Counted from the first letter of the stretch, positions 41,912-51,909 are shown. The stretch is DNA of 64,000 nucleotides from Pseudorhodoplanes sp. (GCA_032027085.1 JAVSMS010000001.1:2263705-2327704); one strand, 5' to 3'. The notes: generated by a model not told the origin, from the letters alone. Translations and numbers: made by a program.

Positions 41912-44257
41912 TTACTCCGCCGCCTGTTTCCACGTATCCGCGTGCGTCTTCGGCTTTGACTTGATCTTCAGTTCCGTGAGATCGGCGCGGTCGCGCGCGG
42001 CATTGCGGAAGAGCTGATCCTTGCCGGAGAGATATTGCGGCGGGCAGGCAATGTCGGCTGCGCCGTACCAGGCCGCAGCTTTCATCGTGAAGAACGGGTC
42101 CATCAGGTGCGGGCGCGCGAGTGCGACGAGATCGGCGCGGCCGGCGGCGACGATGGTGTTGACCTGATCGGCGGTGGTGATGGCGCCGACCGCCATGGTG
42201 GCGATGCCGGCCTCGTTGCGAATCTGGTCGGAGAACGGCGTCTGGTACATGCGGCCGTAGATGGGCGCGGAGGCCGGGTCGGTCTGGCCGGTGGAGACGT
42301 CGATCAGGTCGCAGCCGTGCTCGGCAAAAATGCGCGCGATCTGCACTGCGTCCTCGCCGGTGACGCCGCCGTCGATCCAGTCGGTGGCGGAGATGCGCAC
42401 CGACATTGGCTTCTCGTCGGGCCAGGCCTTGCGGATGGCGCGAAAGACTTCGAGCGGGAAACGCATGCGGTTCTCAAGCGAGCCGCCATATTCGTCCTGG
42501 CGCTTGTTGGTGATCGGCGAGATGAAGCTTGCCAGCAGATAGCCGTGCGCGGCGTGCAGCTCGATCATGTCGAAGCCGGCGCGTTCGGCCCGTTTCGTCG
42601 CCGCGACATAGTCGGCGATGGTCTTGTCCATGTCGGCGCGCGTCATCTCGCGCGGCACCTGGCTGTTTGGATAATAGGGAATAGGCGAAGCGGCGATGAT
42701 CGGCCAGTTGTCGTCCGGCAGCGGCTCGCAATCGCCCTCCCACGACAATTTCGTCGATCCCTTGCGCCCGGCATGGCCGAGCTGCATGCAAATTTTCGCC
42801 GCCGAGTTCGCATGCACGAAATCAACGATCTGTTTCCAGGCGGCTTCCTGCTCGTCGTCATACATGCCGGTGCAGCCCGGCGAGATGCGCGCCTCCGCCG
42901 ACACATTGGTCATTTCGGTAAAGACGAGGCCGGCGCCGCCAATGGCACGGCTGCCGAGATGCACCATGTGCCAGTCGTTCGGCACGCCGTCCTTGGCCGA
43001 ATACTGGCACATCGGCGATACCACGACGCGATTGGCAACCGTCATGCCGCGCAGCCGGAACGGCTGGAACATCGGCACGGCCGGATTTTTTACATCGGCA
43101 TCGAACCCGAGGTTACGCACGTCCTGCGCCACAGCCTGATCGACCTCGGCGACGAATTCCGGCGCGCGCAAGGCGAGATTGTCATAGGTGATCGCCTTCG
43201 AGCGCGTCATCAGGCCGAACGTGAAGCGGGTCGGGTCCATGCCCCAGAAGCGCTTCACGTGCTCGAACCAGACGAGGGACACCTCCGCGGCGTGCTGCGT
43301 CTTTTCGACCTCGTCGCGGCGACTCACTTCATAATCGGCGAGCGCGGCCTTCACGTCCCGCCCGCCGGTCCTGCGGAAAGATTCATAGAGCCCGATGGCG
43401 TCTTCCATCGCCAGCTTGGTGCCGGAGCCGATGGAGAAATGCGCGGTCGCCTTGGCGTCGCCGATGATAACGGCGTTCTCATAGACCCAGCGCTCGCAAT
43501 GGATGGCCGGGAAATTGCGCCACATCGAGCGGTTGATGATCAGCTTGTGGCCCTGCAATTCTTCGGCGAACAATTCCTCCATCAGCCTGGCAGTTCCCGG
43601 TTCGTCCAGCGGATCGAGGCCAAGCTTTGCAAAGGTGTCCGGATCAGTTTCGAAAATCCAGGTCGAGCGGCCCGGCTCGTACTGGTAGCAGTGCGCGATG
43701 ATGATTCCGTATTTCGTCTCGCGGAAGAAGAAGGTGAAGGCGTCGAAGGGCCGGGTGGAGCCCATCCAGGTGAACTTGTTCGGCCGCAGGTCGATGCGCG
43801 GCTTGAAATGGTCAATGAAGGTCTCACGCACCCGCGAATTGATGCCGTCGGAAGCGATGATGAGATCGGCCTCCTTGAGGGCGCCAGGGATGTCGGCGAT
43901 CTCGGTCTGGAATTTCAGCTTGACGCCGAGCGCGCTGGCGCGCTCGTGCAGGAGCCGCAGCAGGGTGGTGCGGGCGCAGCCGCAGAAACCGTTGCCGCCA
44001 ATGCGGTAAACATGGTTGCGGAAACGGACCTCGATATCGTCCCAATAGGCGAAATGCTCGGTGATCGCGCGGTAGCTCTCCGGGTCATATTTCTCGAAGG
44101 TTTCGAGCGTCTGATCGGAAAAAACCACGCCGAAGCCGAAGGTATCGTCAGGCCGGTTGCGTTCGAACACGGTGATGTCCGTGCCCGGCCAGGCCTTTTT
44201 CATCAGGATCGAGAAATAAAGCCCGGCGGGTCCGCCGCCGATGACGTGCACCTTCAT
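41912..44257 (-). CDS. Bifunctional 2-aminobenzoyl-CoA (or salicylyl-CoA) monooxygenase/reductase
   Basis: A 781-residue fusion. Residues 1-~370 are a flavin monooxygenase ([54 protein letters not shown]). From ~400 it is an Old Yellow Enzyme-type reductase ([50 protein letters not shown]). This order matches 2-aminobenzoyl-CoA monooxygenase/reductase, which hydroxylates and partly reduces the ring; databases also name relatives salicylyl-CoA 5-hydroxylase. ATG 44257 has GGAGG 7 bp upstream. It is divergent from marR, with a regulon palindrome between. Confidence 0.9.
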   Translation of the reverse strand: MKVHVIGGGPAGLYFSILMKKAWPGTDITVFERNRPDDTFGFGVVFSDQTLETFEKYDPESYRAITEHFAYWDDIEVRFRNHVYRIGGNGFCGCARTTLLRLLHERASALGVKLKFQTEIADIPGALKEADLIIASDGINSRVRETFIDHFKPRIDLRPNKFTWMGSTRPFDAFTFFFRETKYGIIIAHCYQYEPGRSTWIFETDPDTFAKLGLDPLDEPGTARLMEELFAEELQGHKLIINRSMWRNFPAIHCERWVYENAVIIGDAKATAHFSIGSGTKLAMEDAIGLYESFRRTGGRDVKAALADYEVSRRDEVEKTQHAAEVSLVWFEHVKRFWGMDPTRFTFGLMTRSKAITYDNLALRAPEFVAEVDQAVAQDVRNLGFDADVKNPAVPMFQPFRLRGMTVANRVVVSPMCQYSAKDGVPNDWHMVHLGSRAIGGAGLVFTEMTNVSAEARISPGCTGMYDDEQEAAWKQIVDFVHANSAAKICMQLGHAGRKGSTKLSWEGDCEPLPDDNWPIIAASPIPYYPNSQVPREMTRADMDKTIADYVAATKRAERAGFDMIELHAAHGYLLASFISPITNKRQDEYGGSLENRMRFPLEVFRAIRKAWPDEKPMSVRISATDWIDGGVTGEDAVQIARIFAEHGCDLIDVSTGQTDPASAPIYGRMYQTPFSDQIRNEAGIATMAVGAITTADQVNTIVAAGRADLVALARPHLMDPFFTMKAAAWYGAADIACPPQYLSGKDQLFRNAARDRADLTELKIKSKPKTHADTWKQAAE

Positions 44258-44304
44258 GGAAGGGCCTCCACAGGCGCGCACAGGAGCGCGCAACATCGGG
44301 ATAG

Positions 44305-44316
44305 TTTAAGCTTAAA
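44305..44316. promoter_or_regulatory. MarR-regulon palindrome, site A
   Basis: TTTAAGCTTAAA, 48 bp upstream of the monooxygenase/reductase gene. Its reverse complement context ATTTTAAGCTTAAACTA is shared over 17 bases with site B, beyond the symmetric core. Confidence 0.72.
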
Positions 44317-44358
44317 ATAATTTTCCGCAACCGCTTCGGATGCTTGAGATACAGAAAT

Positions 44359-44370
44359 TTTAAGCTTAAA
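44359..44370. promoter_or_regulatory. MarR-regulon palindrome, site B
   Basis: TTTAAGCTTAAA, 45 bp upstream of marR, centred 54 bp from site A and in opposite orientation relative to the flanking CTA. It fits autoregulation of the marR-led operon. Confidence 0.72.
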
Positions 44371-44415
44371 CTAATTCGGCAGGCTTGATGCAGATCATCG
44401 CGGGCCAAGGGTTTC

Positions 44416-44928
44416 ATGGACGACACCGCCAGCATCCCACTCGACGCGGAAACGAAGGTCGCGGAACGGCCGGCCGATCACGAAGCCGAGTTGCGACTCT
44501 GGTTGCGGCTTCTCACCTGCACCACCCTCATCGAGGGTGAAATCCGCAGCCGTCTGCGCGACACTTTCGATGTGACGTTGCCGCGCTTCGACCTGATGGC
44601 GCAGCTCGACAAGACGCCCGGCGGCATGACGCTCGGCGAGTTGTCGCAGCGCATGATGGTCTCGGCCGGAAACGTCACCGGTCTTGCCGAGCGTCTGGAA
44701 TCGCTTGGCATGCTGGAGCGCCGCGCCTCCCCGCATGACCGGCGCGCGCAGATCGTCAGCCTGACCGCAGAAGGCCGCCGCTCATTTCGCGCCATGGCGC
44801 GCACGCACGAGAACTGGATTGCGGAGATATTTTCCGATCTGTCCGCCGACGAAATGGAGACACTGATGAAGCTGCTGGCCAAGACAAAAACATCGGCACG
44901 CAAGGCGCGCCGCGCGGGAGAAGAGTGA
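44416..44928 (+). CDS. MarR family transcriptional regulator
   Basis: A 170-residue regulator with a MarR winged helix: [39 protein letters not shown] and the wing [17 protein letters not shown]. The N-terminal 30 residues are a less conserved extension. It heads the operon for aryl-CoA catabolism and is divergent from the monooxygenase/reductase gene. Three identical palindromic cores (36956, 44305, 44359) mark its probable targets. By analogy with other catabolic MarR proteins, an aryl-CoA would be the inducer (inference). Its TGA overlaps the next ATG. Confidence 0.9.
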   Translation: MDDTASIPLDAETKVAERPADHEAELRLWLRLLTCTTLIEGEIRSRLRDTFDVTLPRFDLMAQLDKTPGGMTLGELSQRMMVSAGNVTGLAERLESLGMLERRASPHDRRAQIVSLTAEGRRSFRAMARTHENWIAEIFSDLSADEMETLMKLLAKTKTSARKARRAGEE

Positions 44929-45761
44929 TGCCGGCTGCCAATCCCGTCACACTGCCGCTGTCGTCCTACAAGGCGCAGCATGTGCGCCTCGAAGTCTCCG
45001 GCAAGATGGCGACGCTGACGCTGAACCGGCCGGACAAGAAGAATCCGCTCACCTTCGACAGCTATGCGGAGATCGCCGACATCTTCCGCGCCGCGGCGAA
45101 GGACGAGCAGGTCAAGGTTTTCGTTCTCACCGGCGAGGGCGGCAATTTCTGTTCCGGCGGCGACGTTTTCGAGATCATCGGCCCACTGATCGAGATGGAC
45201 ACCGTTGGCCTGCTCAAATTCACCCGCATGACCGGCGAGGCGGTGAAGGCAATGCGGGCCGCGCCGCAGCCGGTGGTGGCGGCCGTCGACGGCGTCTGCG
45301 CCGGGGCGGGCGCGATTCTCGCCATGGCCTCCGACGTGCGGATCGGTACGCCGCGTGCGAAGGTCGCCTTCCTGTTCAACCGCGTGGGACTTGCCGGCTG
45401 CGACATGGGGGCCTGCGCGATCCTGCCGCGCATCATCGGCCACGGCCGTGCTTCCGAGCTTCTTTATATGGGGCGCGTGATGGGGGGCGAGGAAGGCGAG
45501 CGATGGGGCTTCTTCAACAAGCTGTCGTCGCCGGAAACCGTACTCGCCGACGCAACCGCGGTCGCCAAGGAGCTCGCCGACGGGCCGACCTTCGCCAACG
45601 CCATGACCAAGCGCATGCTGGAGATGGAATGGGCAATGTCGGTCGAGCAGGCGATCGAGGCGGAAGCGGTGGCGCAGGCACTCTGCATGGAGACGGAGGA
45701 TTTCGCGCGTGCCTACCGCGCCTTCGCGGCGAAGCAGAAGCCGGTGTTCGAGGGAAATTAG
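44928..45761 (+). CDS. Enoyl-CoA hydratase/isomerase family protein
   Basis: A 277-residue crotonase-fold protein. The oxyanion-hole segments [10 protein letters not shown] and [19 protein letters not shown] are intact. The catalytic-glutamate region reads [20 protein letters not shown], with the usual first Glu replaced, so ring hydrolysis or isomerisation rather than ordinary hydration is possible. In Azoarcus-type aminobenzoate clusters such proteins act in the beta-oxidation-like steps after ring reduction. The start ATG overlaps the marR stop (TGATG). Confidence 0.88.
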   Translation: MPAANPVTLPLSSYKAQHVRLEVSGKMATLTLNRPDKKNPLTFDSYAEIADIFRAAAKDEQVKVFVLTGEGGNFCSGGDVFEIIGPLIEMDTVGLLKFTRMTGEAVKAMRAAPQPVVAAVDGVCAGAGAILAMASDVRIGTPRAKVAFLFNRVGLAGCDMGACAILPRIIGHGRASELLYMGRVMGGEEGERWGFFNKLSSPETVLADATAVAKELADGPTFANAMTKRMLEMEWAMSVEQAIEAEAVAQALCMETEDFARAYRAFAAKQKPVFEGN

Positions 45762-45779
45762 CGATGATGTTCGCGGGCG

Positions 45780-45830
45780 CCGCATTCTCCGTCACCTCTC
45801 CCCGTTGCGCGGGGAAAGGGAAGAAAAGCG
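45780..45830. repeat. CTCTCCCC-type inverted repeat
   Basis: CCTCTCCCCG and CGGGGAAAGGG arms around TTGCG in the gap between the hydratase and dehydrogenase genes. The same family as at 6950-6970 and 41881-41909. Confidence 0.5.
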
Positions 45831-45842
45831 CGGGGAATTGAC

Positions 45843-47033
45843 ATGCCCCCCGCCGACACCCTCTCCTGGCCTTTTTTCAACGATGGTCATCGCGCCTTCG
45901 CGAAGGAGTTGTCGGCCTTTGCAGAAGCCAATCTGCACAAGTTGCCGCATGACGATATCGATGAAGCCTGCCGCGCGCGGGTAAGGGCGCTGGGTGAGGC
46001 CGGTTTTCTGAAAGCGGCGGTGCCGGCGGAATTCGGCGGGCTGCATCCGCAGCTCGATGTCCGCACACTGTGCCTCGCGCGCGAGATTCTTGGTTTTCAT
46101 GACGGCCTTGCGGATTTCGCCTTTGCCATGCAGGGGCTCGGCACCGGCTCGATCACGCTGTTTGGTTCACCTGAGCTGAAGCGCCGTTATCTGCCCAATG
46201 TCGCTGCGGGCAAGACGATCGCCGCCTTCGCGATCTCCGAACTCGAAGCGGGCTCGGATGTCGCCGCGCTGAAGATGACCGCGACGCCGGACGGCAACAC
46301 ACATGTCAGGCTGAACGGCAACAAGACCTGGATCTCCAATGGCGGCATTGCCGACCATTACGTCGTGTTCGCCCGTACCGGTGAGGCGCCGGGGGCGCGC
46401 GGACTTTCGGCTTTCATGGTCGACGCCGACACGCCGGGCTTGTCGGTGAAGGATCGCATCGAGGTGATTGCGCCGCATCCGCTCGCGACGCTGCAATTCG
46501 ATGATGTGAAGGTGCCGGTGAGCCGTCGGCTTGGCGTTCCGGGCGAAGGTTTCAAGGTTGCGATGGCGACGCTCGACATTTTCCGCTCGACCGTCGGCGC
46601 TGCCGCGCTCGGCTTCGCGCGCCGCGCCCTGCACGAGATGCTGGAGCGCGCCTCCAACCGCCACCTGTTTGGTGCGCCGCTCGGCGACCTGCAGTTCACG
46701 CAAGCTTCGATCGCCGACAGTGCCACCGATGTCGATACATCCGCATTGCTCGTTTATCGCGCCGCCTGGACCAAGGACAACGGCGCGCCGCGCGTCACCT
46801 CCGAAGCCGCAATGGCGAAGATGCATGCCACCGAGGCCGCGCAACGCGTGATCGACCGCGCCGTGCAGCTCTTCGGCGGGCTTGGCGTGACCAAGGGCGT
46901 GAAGGTCGAGGAGCTCTATCGCGAAATCCGCGCGCTACGCATTTATGAAGGCGCGACGGAAGTACAGAAGATCGTGATCGCACGAGAAGCTTTGAAGAAC
47001 CGCTCGGCAAAGCCGGCAGCAGCGCAGCCTTAG
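45843..47033 (+). CDS. Acyl-CoA dehydrogenase family protein
   Basis: A 396-residue FAD flavoenzyme. Segments [15 protein letters not shown] and [20 protein letters not shown] are the standard mid-domain signatures; the C-terminal [20 protein letters not shown] contains the usual catalytic/FAD-binding region (Glu in YEGATE). It would oxidise a cyclic or dicarboxylyl-CoA intermediate in the aryl-CoA pathway. It follows the hydratase gene by 81 bp, which contains a repeat, and precedes the CoA ligase. Confidence 0.9.
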   Translation: MPPADTLSWPFFNDGHRAFAKELSAFAEANLHKLPHDDIDEACRARVRALGEAGFLKAAVPAEFGGLHPQLDVRTLCLAREILGFHDGLADFAFAMQGLGTGSITLFGSPELKRRYLPNVAAGKTIAAFAISELEAGSDVAALKMTATPDGNTHVRLNGNKTWISNGGIADHYVVFARTGEAPGARGLSAFMVDADTPGLSVKDRIEVIAPHPLATLQFDDVKVPVSRRLGVPGEGFKVAMATLDIFRSTVGAAALGFARRALHEMLERASNRHLFGAPLGDLQFTQASIADSATDVDTSALLVYRAAWTKDNGAPRVTSEAAMAKMHATEAAQRVIDRAVQLFGGLGVTKGVKVEELYREIRALRIYEGATEVQKIVIAREALKNRSAKPAAAQP

Positions 47034-47096
47034 CCTGATTGCGCGCGAGCGGAATGATGCAGAGGGCGAGGAAAGAAGAAAAGGGTCGACAGGAGC

Positions 47097-48743
47097 ATGG
47101 CCATGATCCCCTCGGGACATATCGACACGTTCGCACGTGACAACCTGCCGCCGCAAAGCGAGTGGCCGGAATTCCTGTTCACGATGCCGGAGCTGCAATA
47201 TCCGGACCGGCTGAATTGCGTGACCGAGTTTGTCGACAAATGGGTGGCGAGCGGGCAGGGTGTCCGCACCTGCATTGTGGCGCCAAGCGAGACACTGACC
47301 TACGCGCAACTCGCCGAGCGCATCAATCGCATCGCCAATGTGCTGACGCGCGATCTCGGCCTGGTGCCGGGCAACCGTGTGCTGCTGCGCGCGCCCAACA
47401 CACCGATGATGATCGCGGCCTATCTCGCGGTGATGAAGGCGGGCGGCGTGGCCGTCGCAACCATGCCGCTCCTGCGCGCCAAGGAACTCTCCTACACGGT
47501 GAAGAAGGCGAAGATCAAATTCGCGTTGTGCGATGCGCGGCTCTCCGAGGAGATGGAGAAGACGAAGGAGATCGTGCCGGAGCTGGAGCGCGTCGTCTAT
47601 TGGGGCGGCGCGGACGGTGAACTGGAAAAGCTCATGGCCAAGCCGGGCTACGAAAATTTCACCGCGTGCGACACCGCCATCGACGATGTCTGTCTGATCG
47701 CCTTCACCTCGGGCACGACCGGCGAGCCGAAAGGCACCATGCATTTTCATCGCGACATGCTGGCGCCCTGTGACTCCTACGGAAAATACGTGCTGCAGGC
47801 TAGTCCGGAGGATCGCTTCATCGGCTCGGCGCCGCTCGCCTTCACCTTCGGGCTCGGCGGGCATGTGCTGTTCCCGTTCCGCATCGGCGCGACTTCGATC
47901 CAGCTCGAGAAGGCGCCGCCGGAGGAATTGCTGCCGGCGATCGGCCAATACAAGGCGACCGTTGTCTTCACGGCACCCACCGCCTATCGCGCCATGCTGC
48001 CGCACCTTGCGAGTCATGACATCTCCTCGCTGCGCAAATGCGTCTCCGCCGGCGAAACGCTGCCAAAGGCAACCTTCGAGGCTTGGCAGAAGGCGACCGG
48101 CCTGAAAATCCTCGATGGCATCGGCGGCACCGAGATGATGCATATCTTCATCGGCTCGCCGGAAGCAGAAGTGCGCGGCGGCGCGACCGGTAAGGTGGTG
48201 CCTGGTTATGTCGCAAAGATCGTTGACGATGAAGGCAACGAGGTGCCGCGCGGCAATATCGGCCGCCTTGCCGTGCGCGGGCCGACCGGCTGCCGCTACC
48301 TCGCCGACAACCGCCAGACCAAGTATGTGCAGAACGGCTGGAATTTCCCCGGCGATACCTACCTGCAGGACGAGGACGGCTATTTCCACTATCAGGCGCG
48401 CTCTGACGACATGATCATCTCGTCCGGCTACAACATCGCCGGACCGGAAGTGGAAGAAGTGCTGCTCACGCATCCGGCCGTCGCGGAATGCGGCGTGGTC
48501 GGCTGCCCGGACGAGGAGCGCGGCCAGATTGTGAAGGCCTATGTGGTGCTGCGCGCCGGGCACACCGGCGACGCGGCGCTGACCAAGGCCTTGCAGGAGC
48601 ATGTGAAGACGACGGTCGCGCCCTACAAATATCCGCGCGCGATCGAATATGTGACCAGCCTGCCGCGCACCCAGACCGGAAAGCTGCAGCGATTCGAACT
48701 GCGCAAGATCGCGATCGAGAGCGCGCAGAGGATGGCGTCGTAA
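47097..48743 (+). CDS. Aryl-CoA ligase (2-aminobenzoate/benzoate-CoA ligase family)
   Basis: A 548-residue ANL-superfamily ligase activating an aromatic acid with ATP and CoA. P-loop-like ITFTSGTTGEPKGT appears here as AFTSGTTGEPKGT; other signatures are DGIGGTEMMHIFI, YFHYQARSDDMIISSGYNI and the C-terminal lysine region LPRTQTGKLQRFELR. The GTEMMHIFI segment is typical of the benzoate/2-aminobenzoate-CoA ligase group. Its place in the operon with the bifunctional monooxygenase/reductase favours 2-aminobenzoate; salicylate or benzoate cannot be excluded. Confidence 0.9.
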   Translation: MAMIPSGHIDTFARDNLPPQSEWPEFLFTMPELQYPDRLNCVTEFVDKWVASGQGVRTCIVAPSETLTYAQLAERINRIANVLTRDLGLVPGNRVLLRAPNTPMMIAAYLAVMKAGGVAVATMPLLRAKELSYTVKKAKIKFALCDARLSEEMEKTKEIVPELERVVYWGGADGELEKLMAKPGYENFTACDTAIDDVCLIAFTSGTTGEPKGTMHFHRDMLAPCDSYGKYVLQASPEDRFIGSAPLAFTFGLGGHVLFPFRIGATSIQLEKAPPEELLPAIGQYKATVVFTAPTAYRAMLPHLASHDISSLRKCVSAGETLPKATFEAWQKATGLKILDGIGGTEMMHIFIGSPEAEVRGGATGKVVPGYVAKIVDDEGNEVPRGNIGRLAVRGPTGCRYLADNRQTKYVQNGWNFPGDTYLQDEDGYFHYQARSDDMIISSGYNIAGPEVEEVLLTHPAVAECGVVGCPDEERGQIVKAYVVLRAGHTGDAALTKALQEHVKTTVAPYKYPRAIEYVTSLPRTQTGKLQRFELRKIAIESAQRMAS

Positions 48744-48787
48744 GTCGATTGAGCTTCGGGGCGGTCGATGTCCTCGCCGCGTTGAAC

Positions 48788-48808
48788 ACTCCCCCTTTCA
48801 GGGGGAGT
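48788..48808. terminator. Hairpin between ligase and RidA genes
   Basis: Arms ACTCCCCC/GGGGGAGT with a 5-base loop. There is no T-run after it, so it may be an attenuator or processing site inside the operon rather than a full terminator. Confidence 0.4.
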
Positions 48809-48839
48809 ACTCAGTAAGATTTGTCTGGAGAAGTCATCA

Positions 48840-49271
48840 GTGTCTGACAGCACCGTCCGCAAATTGGCCGCGACCAGCGGCCTCACGTTTCTTAATCCGC
48901 AGGGATGGCCGCAACCAAGAGGCTATGCCAACGGCGTGAAGGCGCGGGGCGAGATGGTGTTTGTCGGCGGCATGGTCGGCTGGGACGAGCAGCAGAAATT
49001 TCCGAAAGGATTTGTCGCGCAGACCGAGCAGCTTCTGAAGAACATAGTCCTGGTGCTGAAGGAAGGCGGCGCCGGCCCTGAGCACGTGGTGCGCATGACC
49101 TGGTATGTCACCGACATGGACGCCTACCGCAATTCGTTGCCCGAACTCGGCAAGGTCTATCGCGCAGTGATGGGACGAAATTTTTCGGCCATGGCCCTGG
49201 TGCAAGTGACGAGCCTGGTCGAGCGCGAGGCGCTGCTGGAAATCGAGACGACGGCGGTCATCCCGGACTGA
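48840..49271 (+). CDS. RidA/YjgF family protein (enamine/imine deaminase)
   Basis: A 143-residue RidA-fold protein starting at GTG behind TGGAGAAG. Conserved features include GLTFLNPQGWPQPRGYANG, FVGGMVGWDEQ and the C-terminal EREALLEIETTAVIP. RidA-like trimers hydrolyse enamines/imines. In this operon the monooxygenase/reductase product from 2-aminobenzoyl-CoA would be a cyclic enamine, so this protein may remove the amino group (inference). The key RidA arginine is not obvious, so chemistry may differ. Confidence 0.87.
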   Translation: MSDSTVRKLAATSGLTFLNPQGWPQPRGYANGVKARGEMVFVGGMVGWDEQQKFPKGFVAQTEQLLKNIVLVLKEGGAGPEHVVRMTWYVTDMDAYRNSLPELGKVYRAVMGRNFSAMALVQVTSLVEREALLEIETTAVIPD

Positions 49272-49289
49272 GCGTGCCGCTGGACTCGC

Positions 49290-50087
49290 ATGGCGCGGCG
49301 GGATGAGGTAGCTCCGGCCGTCAACCGGAGCCGTTATTTGCCCCCGCTTGTTCCCCGCGTCGCCATCGCTGCCTCGGTCCTGCTGGCCTCGGTGCTGCTG
49401 CATCTGGGCCTGCTCGCCGTGATTCTGTGGGCAGAGCGGCGTGGCGCGACCGCGTCGGAGACAGAGGCGATCGAGGTCGAGCTGATCCGCCCGCCCAAGC
49501 CGCCGAAAGCGAAAGTGCCGAAGCCAGAGCTTCCGAAACCGGACTTGCCGAAGCCGGTCGAACAAAAGCCGGTCGAACAGAAACCCGCCGAACAACTCCC
49601 GCTGTCGGCCGCGCAAGCACAGCAGATGCCTCCGCCCGAGCCGCCTGCACAGACGGCGAAGGCTGCGCCGCAGGCTCCACCGCCTCCGGTGCCTCCGCCA
49701 AAACCGGAAGGGCCCTCCGGCGGACCCAGCGAGGGCAAGTCGAAACTCACCCCTGAGGAGATCGCGGCGTTTCGCGCGCAGGTGCAGAAATGCTGGACCC
49801 TGCCGGTCGGGGTTCCAAATGCGACGAAGCTGGAAGCGATCTTGCGCGTTTCGCTCGCACGCAACGGCGCGCTCGCCGCCGGGCCGGAATTGCTCAAGGC
49901 CAATGCGTCGGCGGGCGGGCCGGTTCTGGTCGGGATTGCGATGAAGGCGCTGCGCGAATGCGCGCCTTACCGCAGCCTGCCGGCTGCGAAATACAATGAC
50001 TGGAAAGTGCTGGATCTGCGCTTTCTGGCGACGGGGATGACTGGATTGGGATCAGCCAAGCCGCCACCGCCGCCGCGGCCCGGCTGA
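49290..50087 (+). CDS. TonB/TolA-like envelope protein
   Basis: A 265-residue protein: short cytoplasmic N-terminus, one membrane helix (VAIAASVLLASVLLHLGLLA), a proline/lysine-rich spacer (PKPELPKPDLPKP, KPVEQKP repeats, PPPPVPPPKP) and a small C-terminal domain (KLTPEEIAAFRAQVQKCWTL). This architecture is that of TonB/TolA energy-coupling proteins; the C-terminal CWTLP...L..SLARNG is more TolA-like. It starts 18 bp after ridA, so it may be co-transcribed with the aromatic operon, perhaps serving outer-membrane uptake. Partner ExbB/ExbD genes are not in the window. Confidence 0.75.
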   Translation: MARRDEVAPAVNRSRYLPPLVPRVAIAASVLLASVLLHLGLLAVILWAERRGATASETEAIEVELIRPPKPPKAKVPKPELPKPDLPKPVEQKPVEQKPAEQLPLSAAQAQQMPPPEPPAQTAKAAPQAPPPPVPPPKPEGPSGGPSEGKSKLTPEEIAAFRAQVQKCWTLPVGVPNATKLEAILRVSLARNGALAAGPELLKANASAGGPVLVGIAMKALRECAPYRSLPAAKYNDWKVLDLRFLATGMTGLGSAKPPPPPRPG

Positions 50088-50142
50088 GGCGGGGAGCAGC
50101 GTCCGTTTGGTCAAAAGTTCCAAAAGGTTACGCCCGCAACTA

Positions 50143-50157
50143 AAAGATAATATCTTT
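50143..50157. promoter_or_regulatory. Palindrome upstream of gntR gene
   Basis: AAAGAT-AAT-ATCTTT, perfect 6-bp arms, 49 bp upstream of the GntR start in an AT-rich stretch; likely part of its promoter/operator. Confidence 0.5.
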
Positions 50158-50206
50158 ACGATCTTTCGAACCCTGCCTAACATTGCGGCCGAGATCGAGG
50201 GTCGTG

Positions 50207-50968
50207 ATGAAGACCGAGACGCCGCTCATCACCCGTTCGGGCCAGCCGTTTCTGGCGGGGCGCAGCGGTTCGCTGTCGGCGCAGATCGTCGCCGATGTGC
50301 GCGACGCGCTGTTCGAAAAGCGGCTCAAGCCCGGCGCCGTCATCGGCACCGAAAAAGAACTTGCGGCACGCTACGGCGTCAGTCGCATCGTGGCGCGCGA
50401 CGCATTGCGTACGCTGGAGGCGCTCGGCATCGCCGAAATCCGCATGGGCAAAGGAGGAGGGGCGCGGGTGGCGCGCGGCAATCCGCGGTTGTTCGCGGAG
50501 GCGCTGGCGGTGCAGCTCGATCTCACCGGCGTGACCGCAGCCGAAGTCATGGACGCGCAGCGCGCGATCGAATGCCTCGCCGCCGAACTTGCCGCCGAAC
50601 ATGCGACACCGGCCGATCATGCGCGGCTCAAGCGGCTGCTGGCGGAAGCGGATAGTCTGATCGAGGACGGCGACGCCTATACGCGATCCTGCCGCGAATT
50701 CCATCTCGCCATCGCCGAGGCCTCACATAACCGCGTGCTTGTGGTGCAGTTCATCTCCCTCAATCACGTGTCATGGCCGGCGCACAATCGCACGCTGACG
50801 CCGGAGGTGGCGCGGCGGGTGCTCGCCGTGCATCAGGAACTCGCATCGCTGATCGAGATGCGCGACGCCGCCGGCGCCCGCAGGCTGATGGACGACCACG
50901 TCAAGATGATCCGCGCGCGGCGTGTGGCCGAGCGCGACGGGAAACATCCAGAAGAAGGATGCTGCTGA
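50207..50968 (+). CDS. GntR family regulator (FadR/FCD subgroup)
   Basis: A 253-residue regulator with a GntR winged helix (LKPGAVIGTEKELAARYG, SRIVARDALRTLEALGI) and an all-helical FCD effector domain, where AFH-type metal ligands appear as EFHLAIAEASHN and DDHVKMI. ATG 50207 (MKTETPLI) is chosen with GAGG upstream. It lies 43 bp before the binding-protein-fold gene, which it may control together with the convergent Liv operon (inference). Confidence 0.88.
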   Translation: MKTETPLITRSGQPFLAGRSGSLSAQIVADVRDALFEKRLKPGAVIGTEKELAARYGVSRIVARDALRTLEALGIAEIRMGKGGGARVARGNPRLFAEALAVQLDLTGVTAAEVMDAQRAIECLAAELAAEHATPADHARLKRLLAEADSLIEDGDAYTRSCREFHLAIAEASHNRVLVVQFISLNHVSWPAHNRTLTPEVARRVLAVHQELASLIEMRDAAGARRLMDDHVKMIRARRVAERDGKHPEEGCC

Positions 50969-51011
50969 ACGAGCGACCAACTAACCAACCAAAGACCAAG
51001 GAGAAAAAAAG

Positions 51012-51890
51012 ATGGGCAAGCATAAATTCATCATCGAGCCGCATTTCCGCCTGCAGGAATGGATCGCGGAAGAAAAGGGTTACTACGCGCAGGAGGGCCT
51101 CGATTACGAATTCCGCGAGCTGGTGCAGTCGACCGATGCGAAGATTCACGACAAGGGCAACAAGGTCGGCGCCTTCCAGTCCTTCGAGGAAGGCCGCAAG
51201 GCGGATGTGAGCTGCGCCTGCCACTGGACGGTGAATGTCGCCGCCGCCAAGGGCCATGGCCGGCTCAACCGCGATGTCTATTCGGTGGCGCCGTCGGGCA
51301 TTTTCGTTGCGCCAGATTCCCCGATCAAGACCCCGGCCGACCTCGCCGGGGTGCCGATCTCGGTCGGCTTTCAGTCCGGCAGCCATTATTCAACGATCCA
51401 GGCGCTGGAGCAGTATATGCCGAAGGAAAAAATCAGCCTCTCCTTCAATGACGGCATGCTGTTCAAGCGCATGGAATTGCTGCTCGACGGCAAGATTCCG
51501 GCAGCGGCCCTGTTCAGCGGACCTTACTATTTCGCCGAGCAACTGGGCTTCCGCAAGATCATGGACAACACCTTCATGATCGCCAACATGATTCACGGCG
51601 AGCCGGACATGGACGACCTGCGCAGATTCTTCCGCGCGCTGAAGCGGGCGCAGCGCGATCTCGATCTGCGGCCGGAGCTGTACACGCATTACTACAAGAA
51701 GGAATTCCCGGTGCGTTATCACGACCGCATGGACACGCGCCGCTGGGGTCCGGGCGAACGCATTGTGTTCGAGCCGTACACGGAGGAAACCTTCAATACG
51801 TCGCGCGAGTGGATCGGCGAACACGAAATTTTCGAGGGCGGCGATCTGGGCAAGAAGCGCTATGAGGAAGCGACCGTCAGCGTGATGTAG
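51012..51890 (+). CDS. Periplasmic-binding-protein-fold protein without signal peptide
   Basis: A 292-residue protein of the NMT1/SsuA-like type 2 binding-protein fold (FRLQEWIAEEKGYYAQEGLDY; PADLAGVPISVGFQSGS). It begins directly with MGKHKFIIEPHF, behind AAGGAGAAAA, and no export signal or alternative upstream start is visible, so it should be cytoplasmic. It also has an unusual Cys-containing segment DVSCACHW near residue 70. Cytoplasmic members of this fold include enzymes (THI5/NMT1-like pyrimidine synthases). Function unknown; it may be an enzyme or a sensor paired with the GntR regulator. Confidence 0.7.
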   Translation: MGKHKFIIEPHFRLQEWIAEEKGYYAQEGLDYEFRELVQSTDAKIHDKGNKVGAFQSFEEGRKADVSCACHWTVNVAAAKGHGRLNRDVYSVAPSGIFVAPDSPIKTPADLAGVPISVGFQSGSHYSTIQALEQYMPKEKISLSFNDGMLFKRMELLLDGKIPAAALFSGPYYFAEQLGFRKIMDNTFMIANMIHGEPDMDDLRRFFRALKRAQRDLDLRPELYTHYYKKEFPVRYHDRMDTRRWGPGERIVFEPYTEETFNTSREWIGEHEIFEGGDLGKKRYEEATVSVM

Positions 51891-51909
51891 CGTTTGACGG
51901 AAGGAGAAG

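Noticed and set aside
42035-44320. A 761-codon open frame on the plus strand opposite the monooxygenase/reductase gene
   Set aside because: It is the GC-rich mirror of a clearly conserved gene; the product is Arg/Ala/His-rich with no recognisable domain.
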